From the NCBI GenBank assembly GCA_021613335.1, contig JAJTWR010000452.1, forward strand, positions 210,001 to 274,000: a stretch of DNA of 64,000 bases. Direction: 5' to 3'. This DNA comes from Whitmania pigra. Lineage: Eukaryota > Annelida > Clitellata > Hirudinida > Haemopidae. The notes under the pieces are model-generated. The model did no database searches and was not told where the DNA came from. It was given only the letters and a program-made list of their open reading frames with translations. Every line of letters starts with the position of its first letter. Within the stretch, counting starts at the first letter, position 1. The position numbers were made by a program, and so were the translations under genes. Shown in pieces: positions 1 to 9,415 of this stretch.

Positions 1-105
1 TATGGGTGCTCCAGACCGGGGAGCAATATTCGAGGATTGGCCGAACATAGGTGCAATACGCTCTGGTCAATATTCGCATGTCCCTTGTGCAAAAGCATTT
101 GATGG

Positions 106-405
106 TATTAAAGCCTTAATGGTAATTGAAACAGGAACTAAAATAGAAATCATTTTTTCTCAATAATTAAATTAAAATTAAAATTTGGAAATGGAATTAG
201 GAATAGGAACGGAAATTGCCTCAAAAAAATTGAATGAGGATGAGAAGTAGGAATTATTCTTAGTTTAAATGGTTTCATGGTAATTAGAATCGAATGGAAA
301 TTTTTAGATATTTGAATGGAATTAGAATAGAATTAAAAATTATTTGTCAAATAATAATGAAATTAGAATTGTAATGGAAATTATTTTGTGAATGGAAATA
401 ACACT
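106..405. repeat. Degenerate AT-rich tandem repeat inserted in LINE ORF2
   Basis: This stretch is built from variants of GGAATTAGAAT and GGAAATTATT arranged irregularly. It interrupts the LINE reading frame exactly between the segment coding KAFVRTS (about 425-405) and the segment coding CFCTRDMRILTRAY (about 105-60), which are adjacent in related elements. It therefore entered or expanded after the LINE inserted. Boundaries are accurate to about 10 bp. Confidence 0.7.
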
Positions 406-1690
406 GGTTCTGACAAAGGCCTTATGAATGATGTTGTTGATATGGACTTTGAAGGGAAGTTTGCTATCGATAAGGACACCAAGGTCACTTATATTGTCTG
501 TAAAGGATATGGGTCGTGAGTAGATTGTGTATTTGTTGGGCATAGTGCTGCCCCCCGTTTTTTTAATGGAAGCTTCGAGGCATTTGTCTGGGGCTAATTG
601 TAATTGCCATTTTTCGCTCCATAACACCAACCTGTCGATAGCAGTTTGTAAGGAAGAGCTGTGGGGAGATGATGATGTTGAGTATAGCTTGATGTTATCT
701 GCTATTGTATTTGACAGAGTTGTCTGTAAATGCATCCACAACATCGTTTATGTAAATTAGGAAAAGTGTAGGACCCAGCACACTCCCTTGAGGCACACCA
801 CTTGAGGTCAAATCTTTACTGTTGGATAATTGCCAATTCACCTTGCTTGAATTCTATTTGCTATAAACCTCTCTATCCACAAAAATAAATTGCTTGAAAG
901 TCCATAAGCTTGAAGTTTTATTAGCAATTTTAGGTGAGACACTGAGTGAAAAGCTTTTTTAAAATCAAAGTATATAATATCAGTGCCCTGATGGAGTTGC
1001 CTTGAAATTAACCAGTCATTGGTACATTCAATCAAATTTGTACATGTTGATCAGGAGATATAAGGTTGTTTGCCTGAAGGTAATTCAGGATGTCTTTATT
1101 GATCACCTGTTCCATTGCACGACAACAAGAAGTTGTTAGTGATATTGGTCTGTAACTCCCTGGATCCGATGTGGAACCTTTTTTGTGGATTGGAGTGATA
1201 TAAGCTGAGCTCCAATCAAGGGGTATCTCATGCATATTGAAAGAAAAGTTGAAAATATGGCAAAGTGGTAAGGAAAGTCCAGCAGCACAGTTTCTAAGGA
1301 GACTATTTGTAATACCATCAGATCCAGATGACGAAGAGGGTTTGAGATTTCAAAGTGTATGATAAATGCGATCAGGAGTGAAAATGACTTTTTCAAGTTT
1401 GTTGCTGGTTCGAGGAGACATGGTACAATTTGAGCCATCATCAGCTGTGAATAAGCCGGCTGCAGAAATAATTGGTGAAAATATTGGCCATCTCAGGCAA
1501 ATGTTCCATCCAGTCTTTTTATCTCCTGTATTGGGTTATGTGTTACTAGATTTCTATTGACAAATCGATAGAAGCGACCAGTATCTCCAGCTGCTATAAG
1601 TGAGCTTTCCTGTGACTTATGGTAGTTTTCTACGCTCCTCTTGAGATCTCTAGAAAATTGTCTGTAGATATTTTTGTTTTCGGTTCTCAC
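406..1690 (-). pseudogene. LINE reverse transcriptase fragments
   Basis: Successive short frames on the minus strand carry the pre-RT linker (FVNRNLV near 1580), fingers and palm motifs (IPLDWSSAYITPIHKKG, then SYRPISLT near 1145), DFKKAFHSVSH (near 965), GVPQGSVLGPTLF with INDVVDAF (near 790-730), and a thumb-side segment containing DLGVLIDSKL (near 490). At least three frame changes and loss of the YADD aspartate pair make it non-functional. Confidence 0.85.
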
Positions 1691-1834
1691 ACTTGAATGC
1701 CATTTATGAAGAGCACGAAACTTCAGTTTCTGAGCTCGAATGATGAATGTAAGGTAAGATGGCTTTTTTTACCCATGAATGCCCAGAGCCTTTGTTCATT
1801 TCCGAAAGGGCTGAATGTTGGACTGGACCAGAAC

Positions 1835-2534
1835 TTAGGAGAGCTTCACTGTGGAAGTATCTTCTGCAGCCTTGGATCTCTTCTCACAACTTTTCTGGTA
1901 AGCAGCCTCAGCCTCTCTTAGAGTTAAATTATGATTTCTAAACACTTTCCTGATAGAAGGATCGATAGACAGTCGGAGGACTCGAGACGAGGAAATAAGG
2001 TCAGATATCGCTTCAGAATTCGTGAGAGTAACACAGAGTCTGGTGTTTGTAGGATCCTTTCCAAATCGACGAACATTGACAACGGCAGGTTTGATGTTCC
2101 ATAAAATTTTGGATGAGCCCATCATCGTCGACTGAAGGCTGAGGTGGCAGACCGGAAATAATGACGTTTTTTGAACGTTTGGCTTTTTCCAGTTTTTCCC
2201 TCTCGATATCCCACATGGCATTTATTATCATTGATAAATCCATGCTGGGAGGGTGGGTTGGAATAGTCCGCTCGAGCGCCTTAAATCTGGTCATGATGGC
2301 TTTTGTCATCTCATTGAGAGTTTCAGATATGGTTTTGGTGACTTGAGAAATCATTACCTGCACCGTAGTTGAAAATGTTTTCATCATTTTGCTCATATTG
2401 ACATTCATTTGGTTGATTGCATTAGTCATATGATCATTCAGCTGCTTTATTAGCAGATTTGAATTTTCATTTGCGTGCTTCATAACCGAATTCAGAATGA
2501 GTTCGAGAGAATCTGGTGTTAACGACCTCGCCAT
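1835..2534 (-). pseudogene. LINE ORF1-like protein, frameshifted
   Basis: The frame beginning MARSLTPDSLEL at 2534 gives about 130 residues rich in heptad-like hydrophobic spacing (a predicted coiled coil, residues about 10-95). It is followed by RSKNVIISGLP, which resembles the first beta strand of an ORF1 RRM-like domain. A frameshift near 2110-2160 moves the reading to a second frame with VRRFGKDPTNTRLCVTL and REAEAAYQKSCEKR, ending in a stop at 1835. In LINEs such proteins bind the element RNA. Assignment rests on position directly upstream of an RT and on the VRRFGK/LCVTL pattern. Confidence 0.65.
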
Positions 2535-3130
2535 GGAGAAATATTTATTGAACAGTGATATCTAAATCTAGAAAACGGATTAAATCGATATTTTATTACG
2601 CAAAGTATTTTAAACAAGATTTATTGCGGTTTTTCACCTGAGAAAGAGAATTTTTATATCTGATATTTTAACTCAACAACAACCACAACCTTTTTAACAA
2701 CCTTTGAACTAGTTTATCAACCTTTGAACTGCAGCATTAGCTGATGAGAAAAAAATTTATAAAAATTGTTGATCTAGATTTTGGTTGCCATCCATAAAGT
2801 ATGTCACGCTCTAGGGGAAAAGGGTTCTAAGAAATTGTGTCAGGGGGAGTTTATTATTTTATATTAATATATTATAATAATTATTGCATTTAAGAACATT
2901 GTTTCATTACTCATATAATTATTATTATTATTATTATTATTACAAGAAATTAAAATACAACTTAACGGAAAACTACACAAGTTATTCACCCCATGCTACT
3001 TAGTTCAAAACTAGAGCTACAAAGAATGGTGGGAGTTGCCGCTATCTGTAGCTGAATAGAAATTACATGAGCGTGAACACTCACAACAGTTGGCGATATC
3101 TCCGGGTACCTCGATAGATTTACGCAACAT
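2535..3130. repeat. Dispersed-repeat copy 1 and flanking non-coding DNA
   Basis: No gene is visible. Positions about 2660-2800 carry copy 1 of a dispersed repeat marked by TTTTAACTCAACAACAAC, AACCTTTGAAC and ACTGCAGCATT. A second commonplace repeat motif, CCATAAAGTATGTCACGC, lies near 2795. A short (ATT)n run is at about 2920-2942. From about 3000 the sequence matches the 5' flank of the paralogous methyltransferase at 8648. Confidence 0.6.
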
Positions 3131-3139
3131 TATATAAAG
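3131..3139 (+). promoter_or_regulatory. TATA box of HNMT-like gene 1
   Basis: TATATAAAG lies about 190 bp upstream of the start codon. It is embedded in a block shared with the paralogue at 8494 (ACGCAACATT before it, GGGATGCCAAATTCGTCAA after it). The likely transcription start is 25-35 bp downstream. Confidence 0.55.
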
Positions 3140-3328
3140 GGATGCCAAATTCGTCAACCGCAATCGCTCCTCGGTTAACGTAGTCATAAATAAGTCGTTG
3201 CAACTACTATCAATCGTTGTTGAACGATATACTTACAATAATTATTATTAGAATTAAAGAATTATTCTACCGCTACTTTCAACATCACTTTTGACCAGCA
3301 ATATACAATATTCTATACACTATTTGAG

Positions 3329-4096
3329 ATGGACATTCATTCTTATCCCGATGTCTTGAGGAGATTTCGACGACGATTTAATGAAAAAGTACTGGCGATG
3401 ATCATGAACCAGTTGAGCGAAGAATTGGATTTTCTCAAGTCAGTACATGTCTGCCTCTCCATTGGCACAGGTTACGGAGAGTTTGATATTGATTTCATAA
3501 AAAGTTGTCTTCCAAATTTGAAAAAAATAATCGCTGTCGAGAAAGATCACCAATGCGTGGAAGAACTAAGAGTTAACTTGAAATTCGCTTTTGGGGATGG
3601 ACTTGAAGTTGAAATTTACGAGATGACGATTGAAGACTTTATGAGATGCGAAAAAACTCTCGAAACTGTCAAAGGGAAAGTGGACATTGTTCTAGCAATT
3701 CACGTTCTTTATTTTTTGTCCCCTGACAATCGCTGGAATTTGTTTAATATGTGCTTCAACAATTGGATGAGTTCAAACAATGGCTTGTTTTTCTTCGTCA
3801 ATGGAGCAAAAGAAATAAGCATCGTAAAATTTCTTGAACTCCTGAAGCCTCGAGTGAATGGTTATCAATATTGTGAACAAATGAAGCAAGAAATAACATC
3901 AATGGGTCTTCGTATAATTAAAGAGAAGCCTTTTAAAGGTGAATTCGATTTGAAATATGACAAGGACTTGTACGCTATGTACAAATTCAACCACCTGATG
4001 CCAGTTACGGAAGAAATGATTATGAAAGCCCTTACTGAAGTAGCCCCCATCGGCATTGGCACCTACGCTTGTGAAGTTTGTGTTGTTACAAAATAA
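3329..4096 (+). CDS. HNMT-like SAM-dependent methyltransferase 1
   Basis: A single-exon gene of 255 residues. The fold is class I methyltransferase: motif I is LSIGTGYGEFDIDF (about residues 43-56, the glycine-rich SAM loop), the acidic end of strand 2 is IIAVEKD (about 67-73), and VDIVLAIHVLYFL (about 120-132) resembles the post-motif region of histamine N-methyltransferase. The opening YPDVLRRFRRRF also recalls the HNMT amino end. The substrate cannot be inferred; HNMT-like proteins in invertebrates often lack known substrates. Vertebrate HNMT has several introns, whereas this copy has none in the coding region. A TATA box lies about 190 bp upstream and AATAAA at 4246. It is nearly identical to the copy at 8648, implying recent duplication of at least 1 kb. 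Confidence 0.85.
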   Translation: MDIHSYPDVLRRFRRRFNEKVLAMIMNQLSEELDFLKSVHVCLSIGTGYGEFDIDFIKSCLPNLKKIIAVEKDHQCVEELRVNLKFAFGDGLEVEIYEMTIEDFMRCEKTLETVKGKVDIVLAIHVLYFLSPDNRWNLFNMCFNNWMSSNNGLFFFVNGAKEISIVKFLELLKPRVNGYQYCEQMKQEITSMGLRIIKEKPFKGEFDLKYDKDLYAMYKFNHLMPVTEEMIMKALTEVAPIGIGTYACEVCVVTK

Positions 4097-4706
4097 CATT
4101 AACTTTCTCTGAAAAATTTGAAAAGCTTTTACTTTTAACCAAATATGATTAAATGCATGTAAGCCTCGCTATTTTACTTAAATTTTGAGATTGCCACATT
4201 AAGGAATTTTTCTGAATTAAAAAGCTTATAAAACAAAAATTGTAAAATAAATTTGTATGCAACTTAACGTATATTTAGACAATGGTGGGATGAGCAAATC
4301 GACGTAATTTTATTGATTGATATAAAGTTTTTAGATAATATCGTAGAAAGGGTTTATTTGAGCAAATAAGCTTTAAAGATTTGCCAAATCAAATACAACG
4401 GATTATTATTATTATTATTTATATTTGAACTTGCTTGTAAAATAATATCTTATGAAGTCAATGAAATTGGTTTTAAATGCATGTAAGCCTCGCTATTTTA
4501 CTTTAATTTTGCATGACCAATTTTTACAAATAATTTAAACAATTAACGTTTTGAAGATTTGATATTTCATAAATTGTCTTGTAAGTTGTATTAAAATTCA
4601 ACAATTGTTTGGTTACTTATTTGAACTTGTTCCTACATGTTGCTCTGGAAATAAAATTTAATGTTGAAGAAGAAGTGCTTTGGAATGTACGATTGAGAAG
4701 GGCAGA

Positions 4707-4737
<31 letters not shown>

Positions 4738-4899
4738 TATTTTTAAACTCGCTTGTAAAATAATATCTTATGAAGTGAAATTGGTTTGTCAATTTTGTAA
4801 AAAAAAACTTGTTTCCATATTATTTACTCTTAAAAGATAACTAATTAAATACGACATAAATCATGGTAATTAATGAAATGCAATGATATATAATTAGAC
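4097..4899. repeat. 3' flank with imperfect direct repeats of about 320 bp
   Basis: No further gene. The segment TGCATGTAAGCCTCGCTATT occurs at about 4154 and again at about 4476. The unit ATTATT-run plus CTTGTAAAATAATATCTTATG occurs at about 4400-4455 and 4705-4775. Related units recur at 9470-9890 behind the second methyltransferase copy. The flank therefore duplicated with the gene and also in tandem. Confidence 0.6.
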
Positions 4900-5097
4900 T
4901 AGTCGAAGCAAACATGATGTGAAAAAGGTCAATGTTCTCGGGCAGTATTCAACCATTCTGCATCTTTAAAGTCCAGAGTTGTCAGTCAGGGTTGGTAACA
5001 TTCTAAATCATCAAACGATTGATGTATCTTTAAATTTTTTATTTTTTCTGCTGTTTTAACTCACAACAACAACAAAAGCCTTTTTAACAACCTTTGA
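4900..5097. repeat. Dispersed repeat, copy 2
   Basis: Contains CATTCTGCATCTTTAAAG, CATTCTAAATCATCAAACG, TTTTAACTCACAACAACAAC and ends at CAACCTTTGAAC. The last bases abut the truncated methyltransferase on the minus strand and supply its final codons and stop. Confidence 0.65.
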
Positions 5098-5662
5098 ACA
5101 TTTTCTTCATTCTCTCAACATCTTGAAATGGTTCCGTTTTCTTATTAATCCTATTGTACAAAGTTACAAAATCGCATTCCTTCGAAGGGCTGGCAAGGAC
5201 AAGCATTCCTTTATTGGGTTCGAGCCATTGATCAAAACATAATTTGAACAGATCCTTGCGAATTTCTGGAGTCAAAAAGAAGAGAACATAAAGGGCTAAA
5301 ATCAAATCGATTTTAAAGGTGCGATTTTTGTTCTCCTTCATAAAGTCTTCAATCTTTGATTCGTGGATCTCAATTTCAATTTTATCCCCAAAGGCATTTT
5401 TCATGTTCACCTTCAACTCCATCAAGCAGTTTGGATCTTTCTCGACAACTATCAACTTCTTGAGGTTGGGAAGGCACCGCTTTATAAATTCGATGTCATA
5501 TTCTCCGTACCCTGTCCCTATGGACAGACAAGTTTTAACAAAATGAAGAGATTTAATTTCATCCGACAGTTGATTTTCAATTTTTCCAAGAATTTCGGCA
5601 AGATTGCATCGTTGACGAAACCTTCTGAGAACCTCTGGGTAAGTAAAACTATTTTTATTCAT
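5084..5662 (-). pseudogene. HNMT-like methyltransferase 2, 3'-truncated
   Basis: Starts MNKNSFTYPEVLRRF at 5662 and stays open for 192 residues. It keeps the SAM motif LSIGTGYGEYDIEF (about residues 45-58) and LILALYVLFFL. It closely follows the gene at 15002-15817 up to the residues DVERMKK. It then runs into dispersed repeat copy 2 and stops after five foreign residues, so about 75 residues of the carboxy part are missing. The methyltransferase core may still fold, but the lost part forms the substrate lid in HNMT, so I call it a pseudogene. Its upstream flank resembles that of the relic at 11.9 kb. Confidence 0.75.
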
Positions 5663-6006
5663 TTCAAAAAAACATCTACAAATTATATTTTAACTTAAAA
5701 GCTTTGGCAAAATGTGATCTATATCTAGCATTTATAGAGTGAAGCAGAGTCCATTAGCTAGTTTTTTCCGCACTCATTCACTTTTTGTTTGTTGCGGCTG
5801 ACTTCAAAAGTCATCCAATCAACTAAAACAAATTGGAGGTCATTAAACTGTCAAAAACTTTTTAAAATTTGTTGACCTTGTTTAGCGACGTTCATGCATT
5901 AACCTTTAAGCAGTGGGTTCACCAAATGAAGAAGTGCGCGGATTTAATGGAAGAGGGTGCAAAGTTACTAAAATTTTGGTCCAAACTGGTTAATTATTCA
6001 AATAAT

Positions 6007-6280
6007 TTAAAAGTTCTCAATGGCTTCTTCATGTCGCATGACATCGGTTTTCAATTGCAAACTTCGACTACACGAGGCTCTCATTGGCCTTGTTATGTCG
6101 ATCGCCTCCACTCCAGTTTGCCTACAGCGGTCATAAAAGCTCTCAGTGGCCTTTTCACACCATCTTAATGTATGCAAACTGGGTCTTATTTCTTTGTAGC
6201 GACAGCAGGAGATTTTCGAGACCCGGCAGCGGGCCTTTTCGCGGCTGATGTTTGAACCAAAGTTCATGTTGCTTTGAGAG
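6007..6280 (-). pseudogene. 3' part of an unknown ORF split by a hAT element
   Basis: On the minus strand an open frame enters from the hAT insertion point and continues to a stop near 6007 (about 90 residues, including RCRVSKISCCRYKEIRP and a cysteine/arginine-rich tail). Removing the 1.9-kb hAT element and one target duplication joins it in frame to 8298-8189. The product is not recognised. The base composition is richer in GC than its surroundings. Confidence 0.5.
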
Positions 6281-8180
6281 CAGAGGCGTAGCTAGGGGGG
6301 GCAAGGGGGTACATATGTCCCCGGGCGCCAAGATACAGGGGCGCCAAAATGAGGGTTACCTAATTTTGGCGACATTGGTAAAACAGGTCACACTCACAAG
6401 CTAGCCAACAGCGGCGGCTGGAGCAGGGCAGATATGAGCCATCGTCTGATACGTCTGCCATCCAGACCTGGTTGATGCTGCTGCCAGCTCAGTGAACTCA
6501 GTGAGCCCACCACCACTGCTGCCAGTCAGGATACGGATTCTGCGTGCACTCTGCAGTGGCTACTACTGTAATACTACTAAGTTGTTGACGAACTTATTGT
6601 GGTTTAAAACGGATTACACTCTATTAAGGTATATTAAAACTTTTTATCAGAGACTGGTTGTGATTATTCTAATATAGACAAAGATAAACAACATTCGTGA
6701 AAGCGTGAAAACGTCAAAACAATTTCTGAAACTCCCATTGGTATCAGGCTAACGCAAAGTTGCACTGCAGCGAGCGCCCCCACCAGGCTTGGACTGGGCC
6801 GTTGGCCGCCAACTGCCAAAAGAAAGTTATTATATTTTTAGTTTTAACTGAAATTACCGTTGATTATATGATAGCTTCAAATAATAGTTTGTATTAAAAA
6901 TCAAAGAATCATTTTTAGGTTATATCGAGATATATTCAAAAGATGCTGCAAGCCTAGAGAAAGTCATCGTCGAGAGACTGAATTCTGATGAGATACCTCT
7001 AGCCGACTGTCGAGCTCAATGTTATGACAATGCTTCGGTGATGACTGGGCATATATCTGGCCTTCAACAACGAATATGTGACAGAAATCCTAGAGCACTG
7101 TTCGCCAACTGTGACAACCACAGCTTAAATTTAGCAGGCGTGTATTCAGCTAAGCAAGATCCTGTTGTCGTAACTTTTTTTGGAACACTTGAAAGCATAT
7201 ATTCGTTTTTCTCTCATTCAACAATTCGTTGGGAAGAATTAAAAAGAGCTCTTCCCATAACAGTAAAAAGAGAGTCTGAAACACGCTGGAGTGCACGATC
7301 TGAAGCTTTTAAAGCTATCCATGAAGGACTGGATGAACTAGTTGGATTGCTAGAGAAATTATCGGAAGACTCCACTATGACACCTGAAACTAGAAGTGGT
7401 GCACAGCAGTTACTGGCCTGTATATTGAATTTTAATTTCATAGTTTTATTACACTTCTGCAATGTCGTTCTTGGAAAAATTGATCGTGCACAGAAGCGCC
7501 TACAAGATCCTACCATAAATTTCAAGGAAGCTGCGACTGATATTGAATCTTTGGAGCAAGAATTTATCAAGCTTCGTGATGATTTGAGCCTGGCTGCGGT
7601 CGAAAACGCCAGAACAAAATGCACAGCATGGGATATTCCGGTAGAAAGAAGAACTCCTTTGGATCTCCTTGGTTTTATTGTGCTTTATGGAAGCGACGTA
7701 TTTCCGAATTTTCGAATTTCACTACAAATTTTGTTAGCAATAGCGGTTTCAATTGCAAGCTGTGAACGATCATTCAGCAAATTGAAACTTATTTTGTCGT
7801 ATCTGCGTGCATCAATGGGACAGGATCGTCTCAGTGATCTTGCTCTTCTTAGTATAGAAAGAGAAACGCTTGAGAAAACAGACTTTGATGACGTTATTGA
7901 TCAGTTTGCAACTGTTAAATCAAGAAAAATAAATCTATTTTAAACACTATTAGACTACTATGCATGTAAATCATCTTAGACTGACTGATTGGGTGACTGA
8001 TGCGCTACTATTTGTAGAAAGGTTTTTCACTTTTAAATGGATGCCTTGTGCCATTAAAATTTGATTTTTATTACAATTTCAAATTTAGTGTAATACAGTA
8101 AGATTAAATATATAGACATGGAAAAGGGCGCCAATTCTATAGTTTGTCCCCGGGCGCAAAATACCCAGGCTACGCCTCTG
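6281..8180 (+). mobile_element. hAT-superfamily DNA transposon, 1,900 bp
   Basis: Terminal inverted repeats begin CAGAGGCGTAGC at both ends. The right end read in reverse is CAGAGGCGTAGCCTGGG. Subterminal CCCCGGGCGC blocks occur in both arms. An exact 8-bp target duplication, TTTGAGAG, flanks it at 6273-6280 and 8181-8188. These are hallmark hAT features. The internal transposase is incomplete at its amino end, so this copy is probably not autonomous. The perfect target duplication argues for a fairly recent insertion. Confidence 0.95.
6919..7943 (+). pseudogene. hAT transposase, amino-terminally truncated
   Basis: An open frame runs from a splice-acceptor-like site at 6918 to the stop at 7943, with the first in-frame ATG at 7038. 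DCRAQCYDNASVMTG carries the conserved aspartate region of ZMYM1/DUF4371-type hAT transposases. FANCDNHSLNLAG, ETRWSARSEA and ASCERSFSKLKLI (the dimerisation domain) follow. No BED or TTF-type zinc finger is found between 6281 and 6918, and the centre is shorter than in full-length relatives, so the enzyme is likely defective. It lies wholly inside the hAT element. Confidence 0.88.
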
Positions 8181-8188
8181 TTTGAGAG

Positions 8189-8298
8189 TCCGGGGTCGGC
8201 CCATATCCCCCGACAATACCATGTCTCTCGGCCAATAGTTTGGCCCGTCGTTCGGTGTTATTCATACCGGAAAACGAGGGCTTTTCCCGGTTTCCCAT
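8189..8298 (-). pseudogene. 5' part of the unknown ORF split by the hAT element
   Basis: Starts ATG at 8298 (MGNREKPSFSG) and is open to the hAT target site, where it joins in frame with 6280-6007 when the transposon is removed. Combined length is about 129 codons. It begins directly beside a truncated copy of the dispersed repeat (8299-8380), so it may be a gene fragment carried here. Function unknown. Confidence 0.45.
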
Positions 8299-8380
8299 AG
8301 TTCTAAATTCAAACGTTTGATGTCTCTTTAAATTTTATCTGATGTATTAACTCACAACAACAACAACAACCTTTGAACAA
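8299..8380. repeat. Dispersed repeat, copy 3 (truncated)
   Basis: TTCTAAATTC, a TTTGATGT motif, TTAACTCACAACAACAAC and terminal ACCTTTGAAC. The right end is the same as in copy 2 at 5097. Beyond it begins the duplicated methyltransferase flank (AAGAATGGTG, as at about 3022). Confidence 0.6.
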
Positions 8381-8493
8381 GAATGGTGAGAGTTGCCGCC
8401 ACTATCGCTTATAGCTGAATAGAAATTCCATGAGCGTGAACACTCACAACAGTTAGCAATATCTCCGAGTACTTCGATAGATCTACGCAACAT

Positions 8494-8502
8494 TTTATAA
8501 AG
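8494..8502 (+). promoter_or_regulatory. TATA box of HNMT-like gene 3
   Basis: TTTATAAAG sits about 155 bp before the start codon in the same conserved context as at 3131. One base differs from the other copy (TATATAAAG). Confidence 0.5.
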
Positions 8503-8647
8503 GGATGCCAAATTCGTCAAACGCAATCGCTCCTCAATTAACGAGCTAGTCGCAAATAAGTCATTGCAACTACTATCAGTTGTTGAACGATATACTAACA
8601 ATTCTATCGTTGCTTTCAACATCATTTTTGACCGTTCAACATTTGAG

Positions 8648-9415
8648 ATGGACATTCATTCTTATCCCGATGTCTTGAGGAGATTTAGACGACGATTCAA
8701 TGAAAAAGAAGTACTGGCGATCATTAAGCAGTTTAGCGAAGAATTAGATTTTCTCAAGTCAGCACATGTCTGCCTCTCCATTGGCACAGGTTACGGAGAG
8801 TTTGATATTGATTTCATAAAAAGTTGTCTTCCGAATTTGAAAAAAATAATCGCTATAGAGAAAGATCACCAATGCATGGAAGAACTAAGAGTTAACTTGG
8901 AATTAGCTTTTGGGGATGAACTTGAAGTTGAAATTTACGAGATGACGATTGAAGACTTTATGAGATGCGAAAAAACTCTCGAAACTGTCAAAGGGAAAGT
9001 GGACATTGTTTTAGCAATTCACGTTCTATATTTTTTGTCCCCTGACATCCGCTGGAATTTGTTTAATATGTGCTTCAACAATTGGATGAGTTCAAATAAT
9101 AGCATGTTTTTCTTCGTCAATGGAGCAAAAGAATCATGCATCGTAAAATTTTTTGAAATCCTAAAGCCTCAAGTATATGGCTTTCAATATTGTGAACAAA
9201 TGAAGCAAGAAATAACATCCATGGGTCTTCGTATAATCAAAGAGAAGCCTTTTAAAGGTGACTTAGATTTTAAATATGACAAGGACTTGTACGTCCTAAC
9301 CAAATTCAACCACCTGATGCCAGTTACGGAAGAAATGATTATGAAAGCCATGACTGAAGTAGCCCCCATCGGCATTGGCATCTACGCTTGTGAAGTTTGT
9401 GTGGTTACAAAATAA
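8648..9415 (+). CDS. HNMT-like SAM-dependent methyltransferase 3
   Basis: A single-exon gene of 255 residues, near-identical to the gene at 3329. It has the same YPDVLRRFRRRF opening, SAM loop LSIGTGYGEFDIDF and VLAIHVLYFLSPD segment. An in-frame upstream ATG exists at 8564, but I chose 8648 because it matches the paralogue start and follows the same TTTGAG context. Differences between copies are mostly substitutions (for example KPQVYGFQYC versus KPRVNGYQYC), with no break, so both are probably functional. The 3' flank keeps repeat units shared with the first copy, including ATAAAATTTAA near 9635. Confidence 0.85.
   Translation: MDIHSYPDVLRRFRRRFNEKEVLAIIKQFSEELDFLKSAHVCLSIGTGYGEFDIDFIKSCLPNLKKIIAIEKDHQCMEELRVNLELAFGDELEVEIYEMTIEDFMRCEKTLETVKGKVDIVLAIHVLYFLSPDIRWNLFNMCFNNWMSSNNSMFFFVNGAKESCIVKFFEILKPQVYGFQYCEQMKQEITSMGLRIIKEKPFKGDLDFKYDKDLYVLTKFNHLMPVTEEMIMKAMTEVAPIGIGIYACEVCVVTK

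Larger units (their letters stand above)
1..2534 (-). mobile_element. Degenerate non-LTR retrotransposon (LINE), cut by the window edge
   Basis: Read on the minus strand, the order is ORF1-like coiled-coil protein (2534-1835), a linker, reverse transcriptase (1690-406), an inserted repeat (405-106) and the conserved RT carboxy end (105-1). Visible RT motifs are PIHKKG (near 1195), DFKKAFHSVSH (near 965) and SGVPQGSVLGP (near 800-770). The normal YADD box is degraded (IADN near 700), and LTRAYCTYVRPILEY lies near 80-30. Frames shift several times, so the element is dead. The apurinic endonuclease domain expected between ORF1 and RT is absent: only about 145 bp separate the two. Domain order resembles CR1/L2/Jockey-type elements; the exact clade cannot be settled by eye. 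Confidence 0.88.

Noticed and set aside
8564..8647. 28-residue amino extension of methyltransferase 3
   Set aside because: The paralogue at 3329 lacks it and the region lies in the shared 5' untranslated block.
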